A stretch of DNA of 64,000 nt from Euptelea pleiosperma (Eukaryota > Streptophyta > Magnoliopsida > Ranunculales > Eupteleaceae), in contig CM068540.1 of NCBI GenBank assembly GCA_035048495.1, positions 17,530,829 through 17,594,828 on the forward strand, in the 5' to 3' direction. Numbering within the stretch: the first letter of the stretch is position 1; each line of letters starts with the position of its first letter. Of this stretch, positions 22,359 through 33,636 are shown piece after piece. Made by a program: the position numbers and the translations under genes. The notes under the pieces are model-generated. The model did not search any database. It was not told the DNA's origin and saw only the letters and a program-made list of their open reading frames with translations.

Positions 22359-22646
22359 TGTTGTAAATAAGGTTGTAACCAGTAGATGAAGGTTGTAGAT
22401 AGAAGATGGAAAAACGTGTAATGGAGGTAGAAGGTGGAGAAGGAGATTAGGGTTAGAGAGAGAAGTTGTGAGAAGAGGAGAGATCTTACACACACTGTAT
22501 ATATATATATATATATGATGGGGAGAAACCTTACAAAGGAGAACACTATTCACGTGAATAGCGAAAATCTAAAAAAGGCCCCACGTAGGAAGTGGGACGC
22601 AGCCCACTTGAGACACCCACGTGGGTGTATTACATAAACTCCAACA
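22359..22646 (-). repeat. Copia 3' LTR
   Basis: 288 bp. On the plus strand it starts TGTTGTAAATAAGG and ends ACTCCAACA. It matches 27563-27896 along its length and contains a (ta)n tract at 22498-22516. Confidence 0.88.
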
Positions 22647-22662
22647 CTCCCCCTCAAGCTAG
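22647..22662 (-). other. Copia polypurine tract
   Basis: Plus-strand ctccccctcaag directly abuts the 3' LTR. On the minus strand it is cttgagggggag, a classic second-strand primer next to the LTR start TGTTGG. Confidence 0.8.
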
Positions 22663-22879
22663 TGTGAAGATATCCATCATGCCCAGCTTGTCAATCAAGG
22701 TATAAAGAATAGACTTGTTCACTCCCTTTTTGAGTATGTCGGCAACCTGTTCCTGTGTTCTCACATACGGAGTACAAATCAATCTTTGTTGAAGTTTCTT
22801 TTTGATGAAGTGACGGTCAACTTCGTCCTATCATGTTAGACTGGGTAATGAGCAATACTGATGGCAGCTTTGTTGTCAC

Positions 22880-25870
22880 AGTAGAGGCTCATCGGCTCTG
22901 TCACCTAGAGTCCTAGTTCCTCAAGCATGGTCCTCAACCAAAGGAGTTCGCATACACCATGTGCCATAGAGTTAAATTCTGCCTCCGTACTAGATCGAGC
23001 TACAACTGGTTGTTTCTTACTTCGCAAAGAGACAAGATTTCTTTCAACAAGGGTACAATATCCTGACGTAGACCGACGATCAGTAATTGAACTTGCCCAA
23101 TCTGCGTCAGTATATGCTTCCACTCTAAAGTGTCCATGTCGCCCGAACAGTATTCCACGACTTGGAGAGCCCTTGAGGTACCGAAGAACTCGGTGAACTG
23201 CCTCAAGATATGATGACTGTGGTGCATGCATAAACTGACTGATAACACTAACAGCGTAGCAATATCCGAACGGGTGTGTGCCAAGTAGATAAGCCTGCCA
23301 ACCAATCGTTGAAACATAGCGACATCCTTAAGGGTATCACCCTCAGAATTCAGCCGATGGTTCTGATCAATTGGAGTCTTTGCTGGTCGAGCTCCTAAAT
23401 ACCCAGTCTCATCCAAAAGGTCCAATACGTACTTCCGTTGAGAGATGAAGATGCCCTTCTGAGACCGAGCAACTTCAATTCCCAAGAAGTATTTCAGTGG
23501 CCCCAAATCCTGTCTCAAACTCCGAGAACAAAAAGGTCTTCAGTTGCTTTATATATCTCTTTAGGATCATTCCCAATGATGACAATGTCATCAACATAGA
23601 CGATCAGTGCCGTGGTACTAGTCTGTTGATGCTTCACAAACAACGTGTGATCAGCCTGACTCTGCTTGTAGCCCACTCGTTTGATTGCACTACTAAATCG
23701 CTCGAACCATGCCCTTGGAGATTGCTTTAGCCCATACAGGGCTTTCCTTAACTTGCACACCTTGTCGTCACTTCCAGCAAGTGTCAACCCAGGTGGTAGT
23801 TTCATGTACACCTCTTCTGTCAAATCTCTATGCAGAAAGGCATTCTTCACATCTAGTTGATGTAATGGCCAGGACAGGTTGGCAGCTAATGATAGAAGAA
23901 CTCTGACTGAGTTCATCTTGACCACAGGTGCAAAAGCCCATATGTCTGAGTGAATTCCTTAGCTACGAGTCGTGCCTTATATCGTTCGACTGACTCGTCA
24001 GTTTTATGTTTCACTGTAAAGACCCATTTGCACCCCATAGGTTTCTTTCCTCTGGGTAGTTGAACAAGTTCCCATGTTTTGTTCTTCTCAAGAGCCCGCA
24101 TTTCATCCATCATAGCTTCTTTCTACTATGGGTGACTAAGTGCGTCTGCAACACTAGAAGGCAAAGAAACAGAGACAATACTAACAAAATTCTGATATGA
24201 CGGAAACATAGACTGATACGAGACAAAATGTGAGATAGGGTGTTCCGTACAAGTACGTACACCCTTTCGAAGTGCAATAGGGAGGTCAATATCAGTGCTC
24301 ATATGATCATCAGAAGTAGGAGATGCATGTGGCTCAAGAACAGAAATAAGAACTGAGGCAGGGACAGAAGCAATACCTGGAACTGGATCCGATGGGAGAC
24401 TTGCAAATGTAGGCGCATGAACGGTGGCTTGTCATTTCTTCTTGGTTTTGACATATACAAGCACATCAGCTACAGTAGTGGAAGTGTCACTAGACTGAGG
24501 TCTCAGCATAGGAATAGAGACAGGCAGAGGGTTGGGGACACTCTCTTCCGCAACATCATGCTCCCCCTGAAGAGAGGTCTGCTCACCAAAGAAGGGGATG
24601 AACTCATCGAATGTGACATCCATAGAGAAGAAGCGACGACGGGTAGCAGGATGATAACATTTGTACCCTTTTTTATTAAAGGGGTATCCCAAGAAGATGC
24701 ACTTCAAGGCCCGCAGATCTAACTTGTCCCTCGAAGAACGATGAATATGGACATAACAAACACACCCAAAAACCTTTTGGAGGAATAACGAAAGTCGGGC
24801 GGTCAGGAACCAGGAGATATAGGAGAGTCTGAAATTCGAGAACTCGAGAGGGCATACGATTGATGAGGTAAGCAGCAAGTAAGACAGACTCAGACCAATA
24901 GTGTTTAGGAACCTGCATGCCTAACCGGAGAGCACGCTCAACTTCAAGAAGGTGACAATTTTTTCTCTCAGTAGTCCCATTCCGTTGAGGTGTCGAAGGG
25001 CACGAGGTCTGATGAACAATGCCATGTGAAGCAAAGTAGGATTTCAGACCCCCCATCGAGGTATTTGCCCCCATTGTCAGAGCGAAGAATCTTAAGAGTG
25101 GTATGGAACTGAGTGGTAACCATCTTATGGAACTCTTGAAAAATGGAGAATACAACATCTTTGGTTCGCATAAGGTACACCCAGGTACAACCACTAAAGT
25201 CATCTACAAAGGTAACAAAGTACCGATATCCAAACAAAGAAGTCACAGGCGCGGGGCCCCACACATCAGAATGCACAATAGAAAAAAGAGTAGTACTTTT
25301 ATTCTCACTAATGGAAAAAACAGAACGACAATGTTTGGCCAGTTCACATGTTTCACAATGAAAGGGAACTACAGAAATAGAAGAGAAAGCAGGAAAGACA
25401 TGCTTTAAGACTGACATGGGTACATGACCTAGCCAGTTATGCCAAAGCATTAACTGGTCTTTATTGACTCTACTACTAGTACTGATGCTAGACTGGTGTG
25501 CAGATGTAGAAACTGAAGAATCTAGGATGTATAAGCCACCATCCTCACGTCCACTGCCAATCGTCCGCCTTGACTCCAGATCCTGAAACACACAGTGAGA
25601 AGGAAAAAACATTACACTGCAGTTAAGACTTTTGGTAAGACTACTGACGGATAGTAAATTAGCGGTGAATTGCGGAACATGCAAAACAGAAGACAAAGAG
25701 AGAGCTGGTGTGGCATGAACATCCCCTTTTCCAGAAATAGAGGAATAGGTGCCATCAGCTATCCGAACTTTGTCACGACCAGAGCAAATACCATAACTAG
25801 AGAAAACGAAGGACATACCAGTCATGTGATCGGACGCCCCTAAATCAATGATCCAAGAAGGGCTGGAAGA
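22880..25870 (-). pseudogene. Copia pol (PR-INT-RT-RH), frameshifted
   Basis: In minus-strand order: protease motif IIDLGASDHMTG near 25850-25815, where the usual DSG catalytic triplet reads DLG; GAG-pre-integrase LMLWHNWLGHVP with CETCELAKH near 25430-25330; integrase core with SDVWGP, LRSDNGGKYL and TERKN (25300-24950); RT starting TWELVQLPRGKKPMGCKW at about 24080, then QLDVKNAFLH and catalytic YVDD near 23590; and RNase H from DADWASS to SSTEAEFNSM (23130-22960). Several frame changes and stops separate these parts. The order and YVDD identify a Copia element; nothing here is likely to be translated intact. Confidence 0.88.
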
Positions 25871-26145
25871 TACAGTAGAGGCGGAAAAAGCAGTCCTAGT
25901 ACCTGTATGAGCAAACGTAGACGTGGAAGTGGAGGCCTAGCCATTGAGTTGGGCCATCGTGCGGCGAAGTCGCTCAAGATCTACAGGAGAGAACGAGTTT
26001 GTGTCCCCAGAGGAGGTAGACACTGGTGGTGCGATGTCTTGTGTGACTGAGTGCGCTGAGGGAGGTCCCTATTTTGCTGATTGACCCTGATGGGTTGACG
26101 CTGACAGGAAGTCGGGGCTTGTCCTGGGGGACTTCCATGGAGCTT

Positions 26146-26970
26146 CTAGCAAGTGGCCTGGATATGACCCATGCGACCGCAGTGATCACACTTGGGTCTG
26201 GGTCGGTCCTCAGACTCCTTCGGACTGGATGTCTGGCCCTTCTGATTGGTAGCAGCCAGGGCAGAGCGGTCCTGAGTATCACTCCCACTGCAGAGTTGCA
26301 TGGCAGAGCGGCGGTTGTCCTCCCCCTGAATGTAACCATAGACCTGTGCTAGAGAGGTAGGAGCAGGATCCTTACCAAGGATCCGAACACGACCTCCCTC
26401 AAAGCTCAGATGAAGGTTGGAGAGAAACTGGAAGATCCGGGAACGTTCAACCATTGCCTTGAAGGACTTGACGTCATCTGCGCACTTGGGGGAGTAACTC
26501 TGGTAGTGATCGATCTCCTCCCATTTGCTTCGAAGGGAAGCATAATATGTACCAAGCTTCAACTCCCCCTGACGAAGACAAGATATCTCTTGTTCTAGTT
26601 TATAGAGCTTGGCGAAATTGCCCACCTAGGAGTATGTCTGAGATATGGCATCCCAAACATCTTTGGCCGTTGGTAGGAACATAAACCCTTTGCTGATCTG
26701 GGTTTACATCGAGTAAAGAAGCCAGGACATGGCAGTTAGGTTCTCCATAACCCAAATCCGATGAGATTTGTCTTTCGGATCTGGTTCTTTAGTAGCCCCT
26801 GTCAGATACTCACTGTAGCCATGGCCCCTAATGTACATAAGAGCGGAAGTCTTCCATTCCAGGAAGTTGGTGCCATCGAGTTTCACAGTAGTGATGCAGA
26901 GTTGAGGGTTGTGATATCCATGAGAGCCATGAGTCACAGGACGATCCTCAGAGGAAGAGCTAGAAATCAC
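26146..26970 (-). pseudogene. Copia gag with CCHC zinc knuckle, interrupted
   Basis: The minus strand opens at 26970 with an N-terminal gag segment (KLDGTNFLEWKTSALMYIRG, YLTGATKEPDP). A stop at about 26704 and another near 26627 interrupt it. The frame resumes (YKLEQEISCLRQGE, YYASLRSKWEEID) and ends with the nucleic-acid-binding knuckle CDHCGRMGHIQATC at about 26190-26149. Structural protein of the virus-like particle; here inactive. Confidence 0.85.
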
Positions 26971-27562
26971 ATATGTGGCCTCGGGGGAACTCGTCGGAAC
27001 AGAACCAAAAATAACAGGTAGTGTACTGGAGGCTCCCAGAAAATCGAAGCGAGGTCTAGAGTATCCCTAAAGGCCCAATGAGTGGTGCGCCTAGGACAGG
27101 AGGGCCCAGAGAGGTTTGATTTTGAAAGAAAATCAAAACCCAAAAAGTAGCAGGGATCCGGGTGATTTTTGGAAACTAGGGTTCCGACGGTCAGAATTCG
27201 TCGAATCAAGTTTCAAACTGTTCCACGAGCAATACTGAAGAGGGCGGCAAGGTCAGAGGGGTCTTTTGTTGTACGAATATCACAAAAAACCAAAACTCGA
27301 AAATCCTTGAAAAATGTGTTGGTCGGAAAAACGCTGGAGAAGCTTGAGAAGAAGACAAACTGGATCTCTGATGCGGCTGAGAGAAAAAACTAACCAAGAA
27401 ATAAGAGTCTCTGGTATTTTGCCTCAGGATTAATCCCCGGACAGCGTAGGAATGATCTCTGCGATTTCTTCAAAAGTTCTCCTCGGCTCCGGATGCTCAC
27501 ATAACCGTCTTAAATCGGAATGGAGTCTCTAGGGGACAAAGACACATGCCCTAGAGCTACCA

Positions 27563-27714
27563 TGTTGTAAATAAGGTTGTAACCAGTAGATGAAGGTTGT
27601 AGATAGAAGAGGAAAAAAAGTGTAATGGAGGCAGAAGGTGGAGAAGGAGATTAGGGATAGAGAGAGAAGTTGTGGGAAGAGATAATGAATTGTTAATTCA
27701 TTCTCCCTCACACA

Positions 27715-27753
<39 letters not shown>

Positions 27754-27896
27754 GGAGAAACCCTACAAAGGAGAACACTATTCACGTGATACTATTCATG
27801 CAACACTATTCACGTGAATAGTGAAAATTCAAAAAAGGCCCCACATAGGAAGTGGGACGCAGCCCACTTGAGACACCCATTCCATAAACTCCAACA
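27563..27896 (-). repeat. Copia 5' LTR with adjacent primer-site region
   Basis: 334 bp, starting TGTTGTAAATAAGG and ending ACTCCAACA on the plus strand, with a long (ta)n tract at 27718-27748. On the minus strand the sequence just inside the LTR reads TGGTAGCTCTAGGGC, which begins like the initiator-tRNA primer site (TGGTA) but then diverges. Confidence 0.85.
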
Positions 27897-28625
27897 ATAT
27901 GTAGTCTCTTTGTTTTAGTGGCATCAGAAAATCTTCGCTTTCCTCTCTCATCTTTGCTACAAGAGGACTGCATTCTCCTCTCCCTTTCTATCACTCTAGA
28001 TATGGTTTTATCTGTTCTCAATTTCTATTGAGACCCATCTATTGCATGCATGCCTAGGTGGGATTAGGATAAGCACTTAGTTTTCATAATTGTTAGTTTT
28101 AAATTTCAGATAAGATTGTGTTAGGTATGCATAGTTGTGTACCTATCCTTGGGATATGATATTTTGCTAAGCCCAGAAGGTTTAATGTAGGGAAAATTAC
28201 CACGGGCCGTAATTTTTTGTTTTGTTTCCTATTTTACCCTTCGTAGCCTATACACTAGGTTCAGCGTTGATCAAATTATTCAGCGTAGGTTCAGCTGCAA
28301 TGGAGGTCAAGGTAAAAAACAAAGTAAAAAGGGGAAGGGAATCTCTCATTCTCTCCAGTTTCCTCTCCCTTTTCTAGGCACAACCGGTGGCTCTCTTTCT
28401 CCTTTTATGTAGTTTCGTAATGACATTCCAACTCATCCGTTGTAGAAGTCATGTATGCCAGTTGCATATCATTTGAATTTTTGAGTTGAAACTACCTTAG
28501 CAAGTGTAGTGGTTAAACTGAAACATAACCAGATGTTTAATGTAGAAAATTTTCAATTTATAAAAGGGAGACAAGCTGATTTTAAACAATAACAAAAGAT
28601 AATCCAAACCAGACTTCCAATGATT

Positions 28626-29027
28626 TTACTTGTCAACATCTGGGACTTGAAAGGTGGCATAATCACAAATTTTATAGGCTTCCTCACAAGATATAATCTT
28701 ATCTGGTTTATTTAGATGCTCACAGACATCAGGTTCATCTGTCTTAGAGTTCATAAATGTCAGTTGCGGAGCACTTCTCCAAACTTCTTCAGAACCTAAC
28801 TGGTTGAGTTTACCAACTAATAACCCCATCCAGTTCATCAAATGCTCAGAATACACAAAAAATGAAGTGTAATCTATATGAAACAAGTGGGCAAATACAT
28901 ACAAATGGTGAGTAGATGGTACATTTTTTACCATTATATAGGAAATAGTATAAAAAGTACTGGAATATGCATAAGAACTAGAATGGTTATCAATGCATCT
29001 TTCTCCTACCGAGATCCTTTTGTTCAA
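28626..29027 (-). pseudogene. unrecognised open stretch in the MULE
   Basis: The minus strand is open for 133 codons, ending FQVPDVDK-stop, with an acidic Cys-containing segment (DEPDVCEHLNKPDK, SCEEAYKICDYATF). The upstream part looks like non-coding sequence read through, so a coding exon may begin near 28830. I recognise no family. It could be a host exon captured by the MULE. Confidence 0.3.
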
Positions 29028-29670
29028 AAACCATCCAACAGATGCCCATCTCTTCTACTGAGCTAGAGTGTCATTCAAATTGGTCGGGCTGTTTCCCAAG
29101 AAAGATGGCTTTGAAGGATAGTGATAGATAGAACTCTTACCTATACAGTGCATATAGTCTCATTAAGAAATCCTCGGCCACAGAATGATAAAAGAACCCT
29201 ACCACAAGGAGAGGAGGTGAGTGGCCAACAAGTGGACCCACTTCAGTCCCACTACCTCAGCCTCCATGTGTGAAAACTCTACCTTCAACGGGACTAAGTC
29301 TGTTGTGGATCTACCTTTTAGATTTAAAAACTTAAAAATCAAATTGGAAAGGTTCTAGGAACCCAAAACACAAAGATCCCAAGAGTTTAGAAATGCAAAA
29401 AGGACTAAAGATGACACTCCCCTTAAATTTTGAATGAACTGCAAAAGATACAAAAATGTCATTCTCAACCAATTGATGAAATCCAACAACTGTTATTCCA
29501 ATCAAGGAAAGATCAACTGATACTAATAGTACCACTGTTTAAGTCTGATACATAAGCAACACTAGAAACTAAGACCCTTTGAGTTGATCATTGTAGATAG
29601 AACATCATATTGCTTGGCTGAAGCAAAAGTTCTCAAATTTCTAAAATGAAAAAAGAGAATGCATTAAGCA

Positions 29671-29982
29671 TTGTATGAGGAATTCTATAATGATGATCAA
29701 TTATCAGGTCAGCGAAACCGAGTTAGCATCAAAGTTCTGGATCCATGTGGTTTGCAAGATATAACTCATATATCTGAGGAATTCTGTAATGATGATCAGT
29801 TATCAGGTCAGTCTCCCCATGAAAATTCATTTGGGGTTGAGCCTGTTGTGGGCAACTTTGTGTATGGCCCGGTTACACCTGCAATAAGCTGCATTTCTGA
29901 GCATTTAGATGAATTGGATGGGGTAATTAGTTCATCTCAAATCAATATCACACATAAAAGGTGGACCAACTTGAGAGGATAG
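29671..29982 (+). pseudogene. unrecognised open stretch with internal duplication in the MULE
   Basis: An open frame of about 100 codons contains two copies of EEF(Y/C)NDDQLSGQ about 35 codons apart (29674-29709 and 29779-29814), followed by a distinct segment (VEPVVGNFVYGPVTPAIS). The repeat also exists at DNA level. There is no known domain. It may be a captured exon with a tandem duplication. Confidence 0.3.
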
Positions 29983-30734
29983 TTGGAGGTGGAGATTGGA
30001 ATTGAGGAGTTGCTAAAGAGAGAGGGTGGATTAGGGTTTTTATGGAGAGGTTTTTTTTTTTGTGTAGTGGCCTGTAACATTGTAAGAGACAAAGAGATGA
30101 GACGAGGAGATTGACTTCTTTTATTTATTTTTTTTTTTTTGTAAAAAAAAAAAGTTGAACCTACGATAGAAAGACTAGCGTACGGGCTGCAAAAGGATAA
30201 CAAAGGAAACAAACAACCAAATCTACCTTGCATAGTAGAATTGAAGGTGCCGGGCCAAACTTCCGAAAAGGCACCCCCTTTTAGCCGTAAGAAACATCTG
30301 GTTACATGGGGCTGTAATTGCAAACTTATGGCCCCTATAGTTATTTTCCCTTTAATGTAGTGGAAGCTCATACGAACAACAAAGATCTATGTTAAGGCGA
30401 GTTATTTTGGTACATGGTTAAGGGTTATCATAAGACATATTGTAATTGGGTATGAACAAGGTAATACTTAGTATTTATATGGTTGTAATACATCACTAGT
30501 CAGCAATGAAAATATTTGTATTTGATGCTTAAAGAGACTTGATCAATGTTGTGAAAGTTTGGCGAAGCAGAAGATGAATGACCGAGAAGTATCATCGTTG
30601 AGTAACTGTTCGCAACAAACCTTAGTCAACATCATATGGATTAGAACCATTAAACTCAGTTTCTCTTGATTTAATAAAGATGATCCATTCAAATAGAACT
30701 CGAAGGCCGAATGTGATTCTTTTGCTATCATTAA

Positions 30735-31310
30735 GGCTGTGTTTGGCAGCGCGTCTTCAGCCGAAGAGGTGTGTCTTGAAAGTCTATGTCTTCAAGGTGC
30801 ATACCTTTAAAGGCTAAGATAGACGTTTGGTTCTACACACCAAGCATGCCTCGAAGACTTGAATTAATAGATCATGTGGGCCCAACATAACTAGAGTGGG
30901 CCGCACATAATAATTAGAGTTGATAGATCACGTGGGACCCACATGTTAACGGGGTCGATAAATCATGTGGGCCCCACATAAGAATAGAAGTTGATGGATT
31001 ATATGTGGGTCCCACATAATAGATGTGTTTTGATAGATCATACATATGCTATATGTTAAATGGGCCCACACATCATAATTAGGTGGGCTATGTCCATTGG
31101 GGGTGGAGGGTGAACCTTCAAGGCACACATTTGTGCATCTTTGAAAACTCAAGGGGGGAGGTGAACCTTCAAAGTTTCACTTTTGCGCGTTTTCAAGGTC
31201 CATTGTGTCTTCGAAGGTGCGTGCATTGGTGTGACCCAAACACTTGTTATTGATCAAGACATGCACCTTCGGCCAAGATGCACGCCGAAGACATACTACC
31301 AAACGCAGCC
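30735..31310. mobile_element. PIF/Harbinger-type MITE
   Basis: A 576-bp element. Left end GGCTGTGTTTGGCAGCGCG, right end mirrored GGCTGCGTTTGGTAGTATG, followed inward on both arms by gtcttc-rich sequence. It is flanked by TAA on both sides (30732-30734, 31311-31313), the 3-bp duplication usual for this superfamily. It is non-coding and inserted in the Gypsy-like internal region. Confidence 0.78.
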
Positions 31311-31577
31311 TAAGACTCCTATAAATCATCCAGAGGGGGAAGTGACACCATAGTTCAATTTGGTTGAACAAAAAAGAGATGAATTGAGTTAATAGATGCT
31401 CTACTGGTGCATTTTGGTCCAACAATTTATGAAAACATGGAAGGCACAGTAACAAAGTTATGCCATACGACGGTTGAAGAATGTCAAGTTAAATTTAAGT
31501 GGCTTACCACTCGAACGTGTTGATGGTCAGATGAATAGTTGATGGGATGCTATATTAGTGACTTAAGGAGACCAGAC

Positions 31578-32502
31578 CAGGGCCGTCTCGATACAAGTTG
31601 ATGCCTAAGATGAAAACTCTATATAAAGCCTTTTTTTAAATTTGATATATTAATAGGGTCGGGCTCCAGTGATTGCACTAAAATGACAGGCTCCCGCTAC
31701 AGGACATAGTATGAGCCGCGTGGCACACTCTTAGAGGACTCTGACCGTATGGATGTCTGGCCAATCCCTAGGTAGACCTACAAACCAAAAATCAACTTGA
31801 TTAGTGATTTATAGGCGTTGGATTGGACTTATTTTCATGGGTTGATCTCAACTGTGGGAATTTGAGCAGTATTTGAGGTACAACGATACAATACCTATAA
31901 ATCACTAATCAGGCTGATTTTTGGTTTAACATCCATACGGTCAGAGTCCTCTAAGAGTGCCATGTGGCTCATATTGTGTCTTGTAATGGGAGCATGTCAT
32001 TTTAGGGTAGTCACTGGAGCCCGACCCCTATTAATATATATGAAATTAATTAAAAAAAATAAACTCTCTATAGGAAATATTTATATAAAAACTATTCTTG
32101 ATAATCGAAAACTACGAAAAAAATTTAGATACAAAGGACTCCCATTGCAGTCGATGCAGAGGACTCTCGTGGCCCTACATAGATCATTTTTTGGGCTCAA
32201 TGTCTGCATGGATGTTCAGCCCACTTATTGGTGGATATACACACTAAAAATCAGCTTGATTGATGATTTCTAGCCATTGGATCTACTACCCAAAAAAACA
32301 TGCTTGAATCCAACAACTAGAATCATGTCCTAAAAAGTACTAAAATCTATGGCTAGAGATAATCAATCAGGATGATTTTTGGTTTATATATCCAATAAGG
32401 GGTGGGCTAAAAATCCAAGTGGTTAGTGGGACCTGGGCCGGCCTTCTATCACTAAGGGGGCAAGGCGACCTCCTCAATGGATGTAAGGTAGAGTCAGCCC
32501 TG
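31578..32502. mobile_element. hAT-type non-autonomous element
   Basis: A 925-bp element starts CAGGGCCGTCTCGATAC and ends with the mirror of CAGGGCTGACTCTACC. Flanking 8-mers GACCAGAC (31570-31577) and GACCTGAC (32503-32510) match at 7 of 8. CAGGGC ends with an 8-bp duplication are typical of plant hAT. It splits a gag frame and itself contains a nested MITE at 31656-32028. Confidence 0.75.
31656..32028. mobile_element. nested long-TIR MITE (GGGTCGGGCTCC ends)
   Basis: A 373-bp element, almost entirely an inverted repeat: GGGTCGGGCTCCAGTGA at the left, its mirror at the right, and arms of well over 100 bp including gaggactctgaccgtatgg. It is flanked by TATTAATA on both sides (31648-31655, 32029-32036). 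A longer relative sits inside the CACTA element at 43856-45076. Another related stretch, with catggatgttcagcccac and tcagcttgattgatgattt, lies at 32150-32440. Confidence 0.8.
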
Positions 32503-32855
32503 GACCTGACAGACGTCCAGTCATTTAGGCTAACTTTGTTGTGTGAAGTGATAGGAATAGCTCAATTACAAAAGGAGAAGCACTAGTTGCCTTGTCGAAC
32601 ACAAGAAAGCTTCCATTCAAGAGGTTGGACCTACGATAAAGGCCCCTAGATGATCACCACCAATCAAAACACTTACACCGACGGAGGCGAAGGAACAAAG
32701 AGTAGTTTGTGCTTCAACGACAATAAATGATTTTAAGCTTGATCATATATGCAAGCATCAACAACTCTTCCTTCTGAAGAAAGAGTTGGCAATCGAGATA
32801 TTAGACATAAAAACGGAGAAGTCGATCTCAAGGTCACTCAAGGGTAGAAAATTAA

Positions 32856-33187
32856 TGTTGAGACCCACATATTGCATTTGCATACTTAGGTATGGCAATA
32901 GGATAAGCATTTAGTTGTCTTAGTTGTTAATTTAAATTTTTAATACAGTTGTATTGGATTTGCACAGTTGTATATCTATCCTTACGATATGCAAAATCCT
33001 TGGAGACTATATGTTTTTTCTCTATGCCTGAGAGATTGATGTCGAGATGAGTTATTACATTGGTAGGAGGTAATAATTAGTATTTTTATAAGGTAAATCA
33101 CTATTAACAAGCAATGAAGAAATTTATCTTTGGGGCTTAGCACATTGTGAATTCACTTTCCTAAGTGAATCAAAAGTTTTCTTTTCA
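32856..33187 (+). repeat. Gypsy-like LTR copy 2
   Basis: 332 bp starting TGTTGAGACCCACATATTGC and ending TCA, homologous to 28026-28189/30360-30530 and to 33591-35285 (minus insertions). A primer-binding site follows 3 bp later. Confidence 0.72.
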
Positions 33188-33590
33188 TTTTGGTATTAGA
33201 GCCTATATATATGAGAGTTGCATGACAGGTTCGAAGAGATGCATAAGGATTGTCCTCCAACCTATAGTTAAGTGCCATATATCCTGGGGTGACGATGGCC
33301 CATTAACTGTAGTTGCTTTTTCTCCACTGTTAAGGGTAGCTACAATTAATGGCCACCTTAACCCCCGGACAGGTGGATCACTGGGTCAAAAGGTTGGAGA
33401 ATCAAAAATTTTCTTGGGTTTGTACTTTAACTGCAACGAACAATTTCAACCTAGCTGGCCATAAATGCAAGCATCAACAACTCTTCGTTATAAAGGAGTG
33501 GTCGATTGAGATACTAGGTATATAAGAACAGAATGATTGTTTACTGCATGTTCAACCTTGTGGACAATGTTGACTCACTTGGTGGGAAGG
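33188..33590 (+). other. Gypsy-like internal segment with primer-binding site
   Basis: TGGTATTAGAGCC at 33191-33203 resembles the initiator-Met tRNA primer site (TGGTATCAGAGCC). About 400 bp of internal sequence follow, and its end (gcaagcatcaacaactcttc, then cgattgagatactagg) matches the end of the other internal region at 32748-32805. It is too short to code for anything. Confidence 0.65.
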
Positions 33591-33636
33591 GTTGGTAACC
33601 ACATATTGCATTCACGTTTAGGTAGCATTGGGATAA

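Larger units (their letters stand above)
22359..27896 (-). mobile_element. Copia LTR retrotransposon, degraded
   Basis: A complete-length but dead Ty1/Copia element on the minus strand: 5' LTR 27563-27896, gag, protease, integrase, reverse transcriptase and RNase H in Copia order (integrase before RT), polypurine tract, 3' LTR 22359-22646. Coding sequence is cut by several stops and frameshifts. The two LTRs differ by substitutions and indels (dinucleotide-repeat length, plus a stretch near 27680-27710 that is absent from the other LTR), so the insertion is not very recent. Flanking 5-mers GAATG and ATATG do not match well, so the target duplication has decayed or the edges are off by a base or two. 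Confidence 0.9.
28190..30350. mobile_element. Mutator-like element (2.16 kb), possible gene-fragment carrier
   Basis: Perfect 9-bp target duplication TTTAATGTA (28181-28189 and 30351-30359). Inverted ends start GGGAAAATTAC on the left and, mirrored, GGGAAAATAAC on the right. The element lies inside an LTR. No MULE transposase was seen. It holds two modest open stretches on opposite strands (28626-29027 minus, 29671-29982 plus) in unique-looking sequence, which suggests captured fragments (Pack-MULE-like), but their source is not recognised. Confidence 0.82.
28026..30530 (+). repeat. Gypsy-like LTR copy 1, split by a MULE
   Basis: Sequence from attgagacccatctattgc (28028) to about 28189 and from 30360 to about 30530 matches the LTR at 32856-33187 (shared: cacagttgt/catagttgtgtacctatcctt, ataagca-ttagtt, agtatttata, agcaatgaa). 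The MULE at 28190-30350 splits it. The distal LTR end is not clear. Confidence 0.65.
31311..32700 (+). pseudogene. Gypsy-type gag remnant, split by a hAT element
   Basis: The plus strand near 31400-31560 reads a typical retrotransposon gag stretch (ALLVHFGPTIYENMEGTVTK-like, then TVEECQVKFKWLTTR and ISDLR) with stops. After the hAT element, 32503 onward resumes with a fitting continuation (LTLLCEVIGIAQLQKEKH). No protease or polymerase follows before the next LTR, so this internal region is a short deletion derivative. Confidence 0.6.

Noticed and set aside
22927..25408. Plus-strand frames across the Copia element
   Set aside because: Antisense shadows; the recognisable Copia motifs are all on the minus strand.
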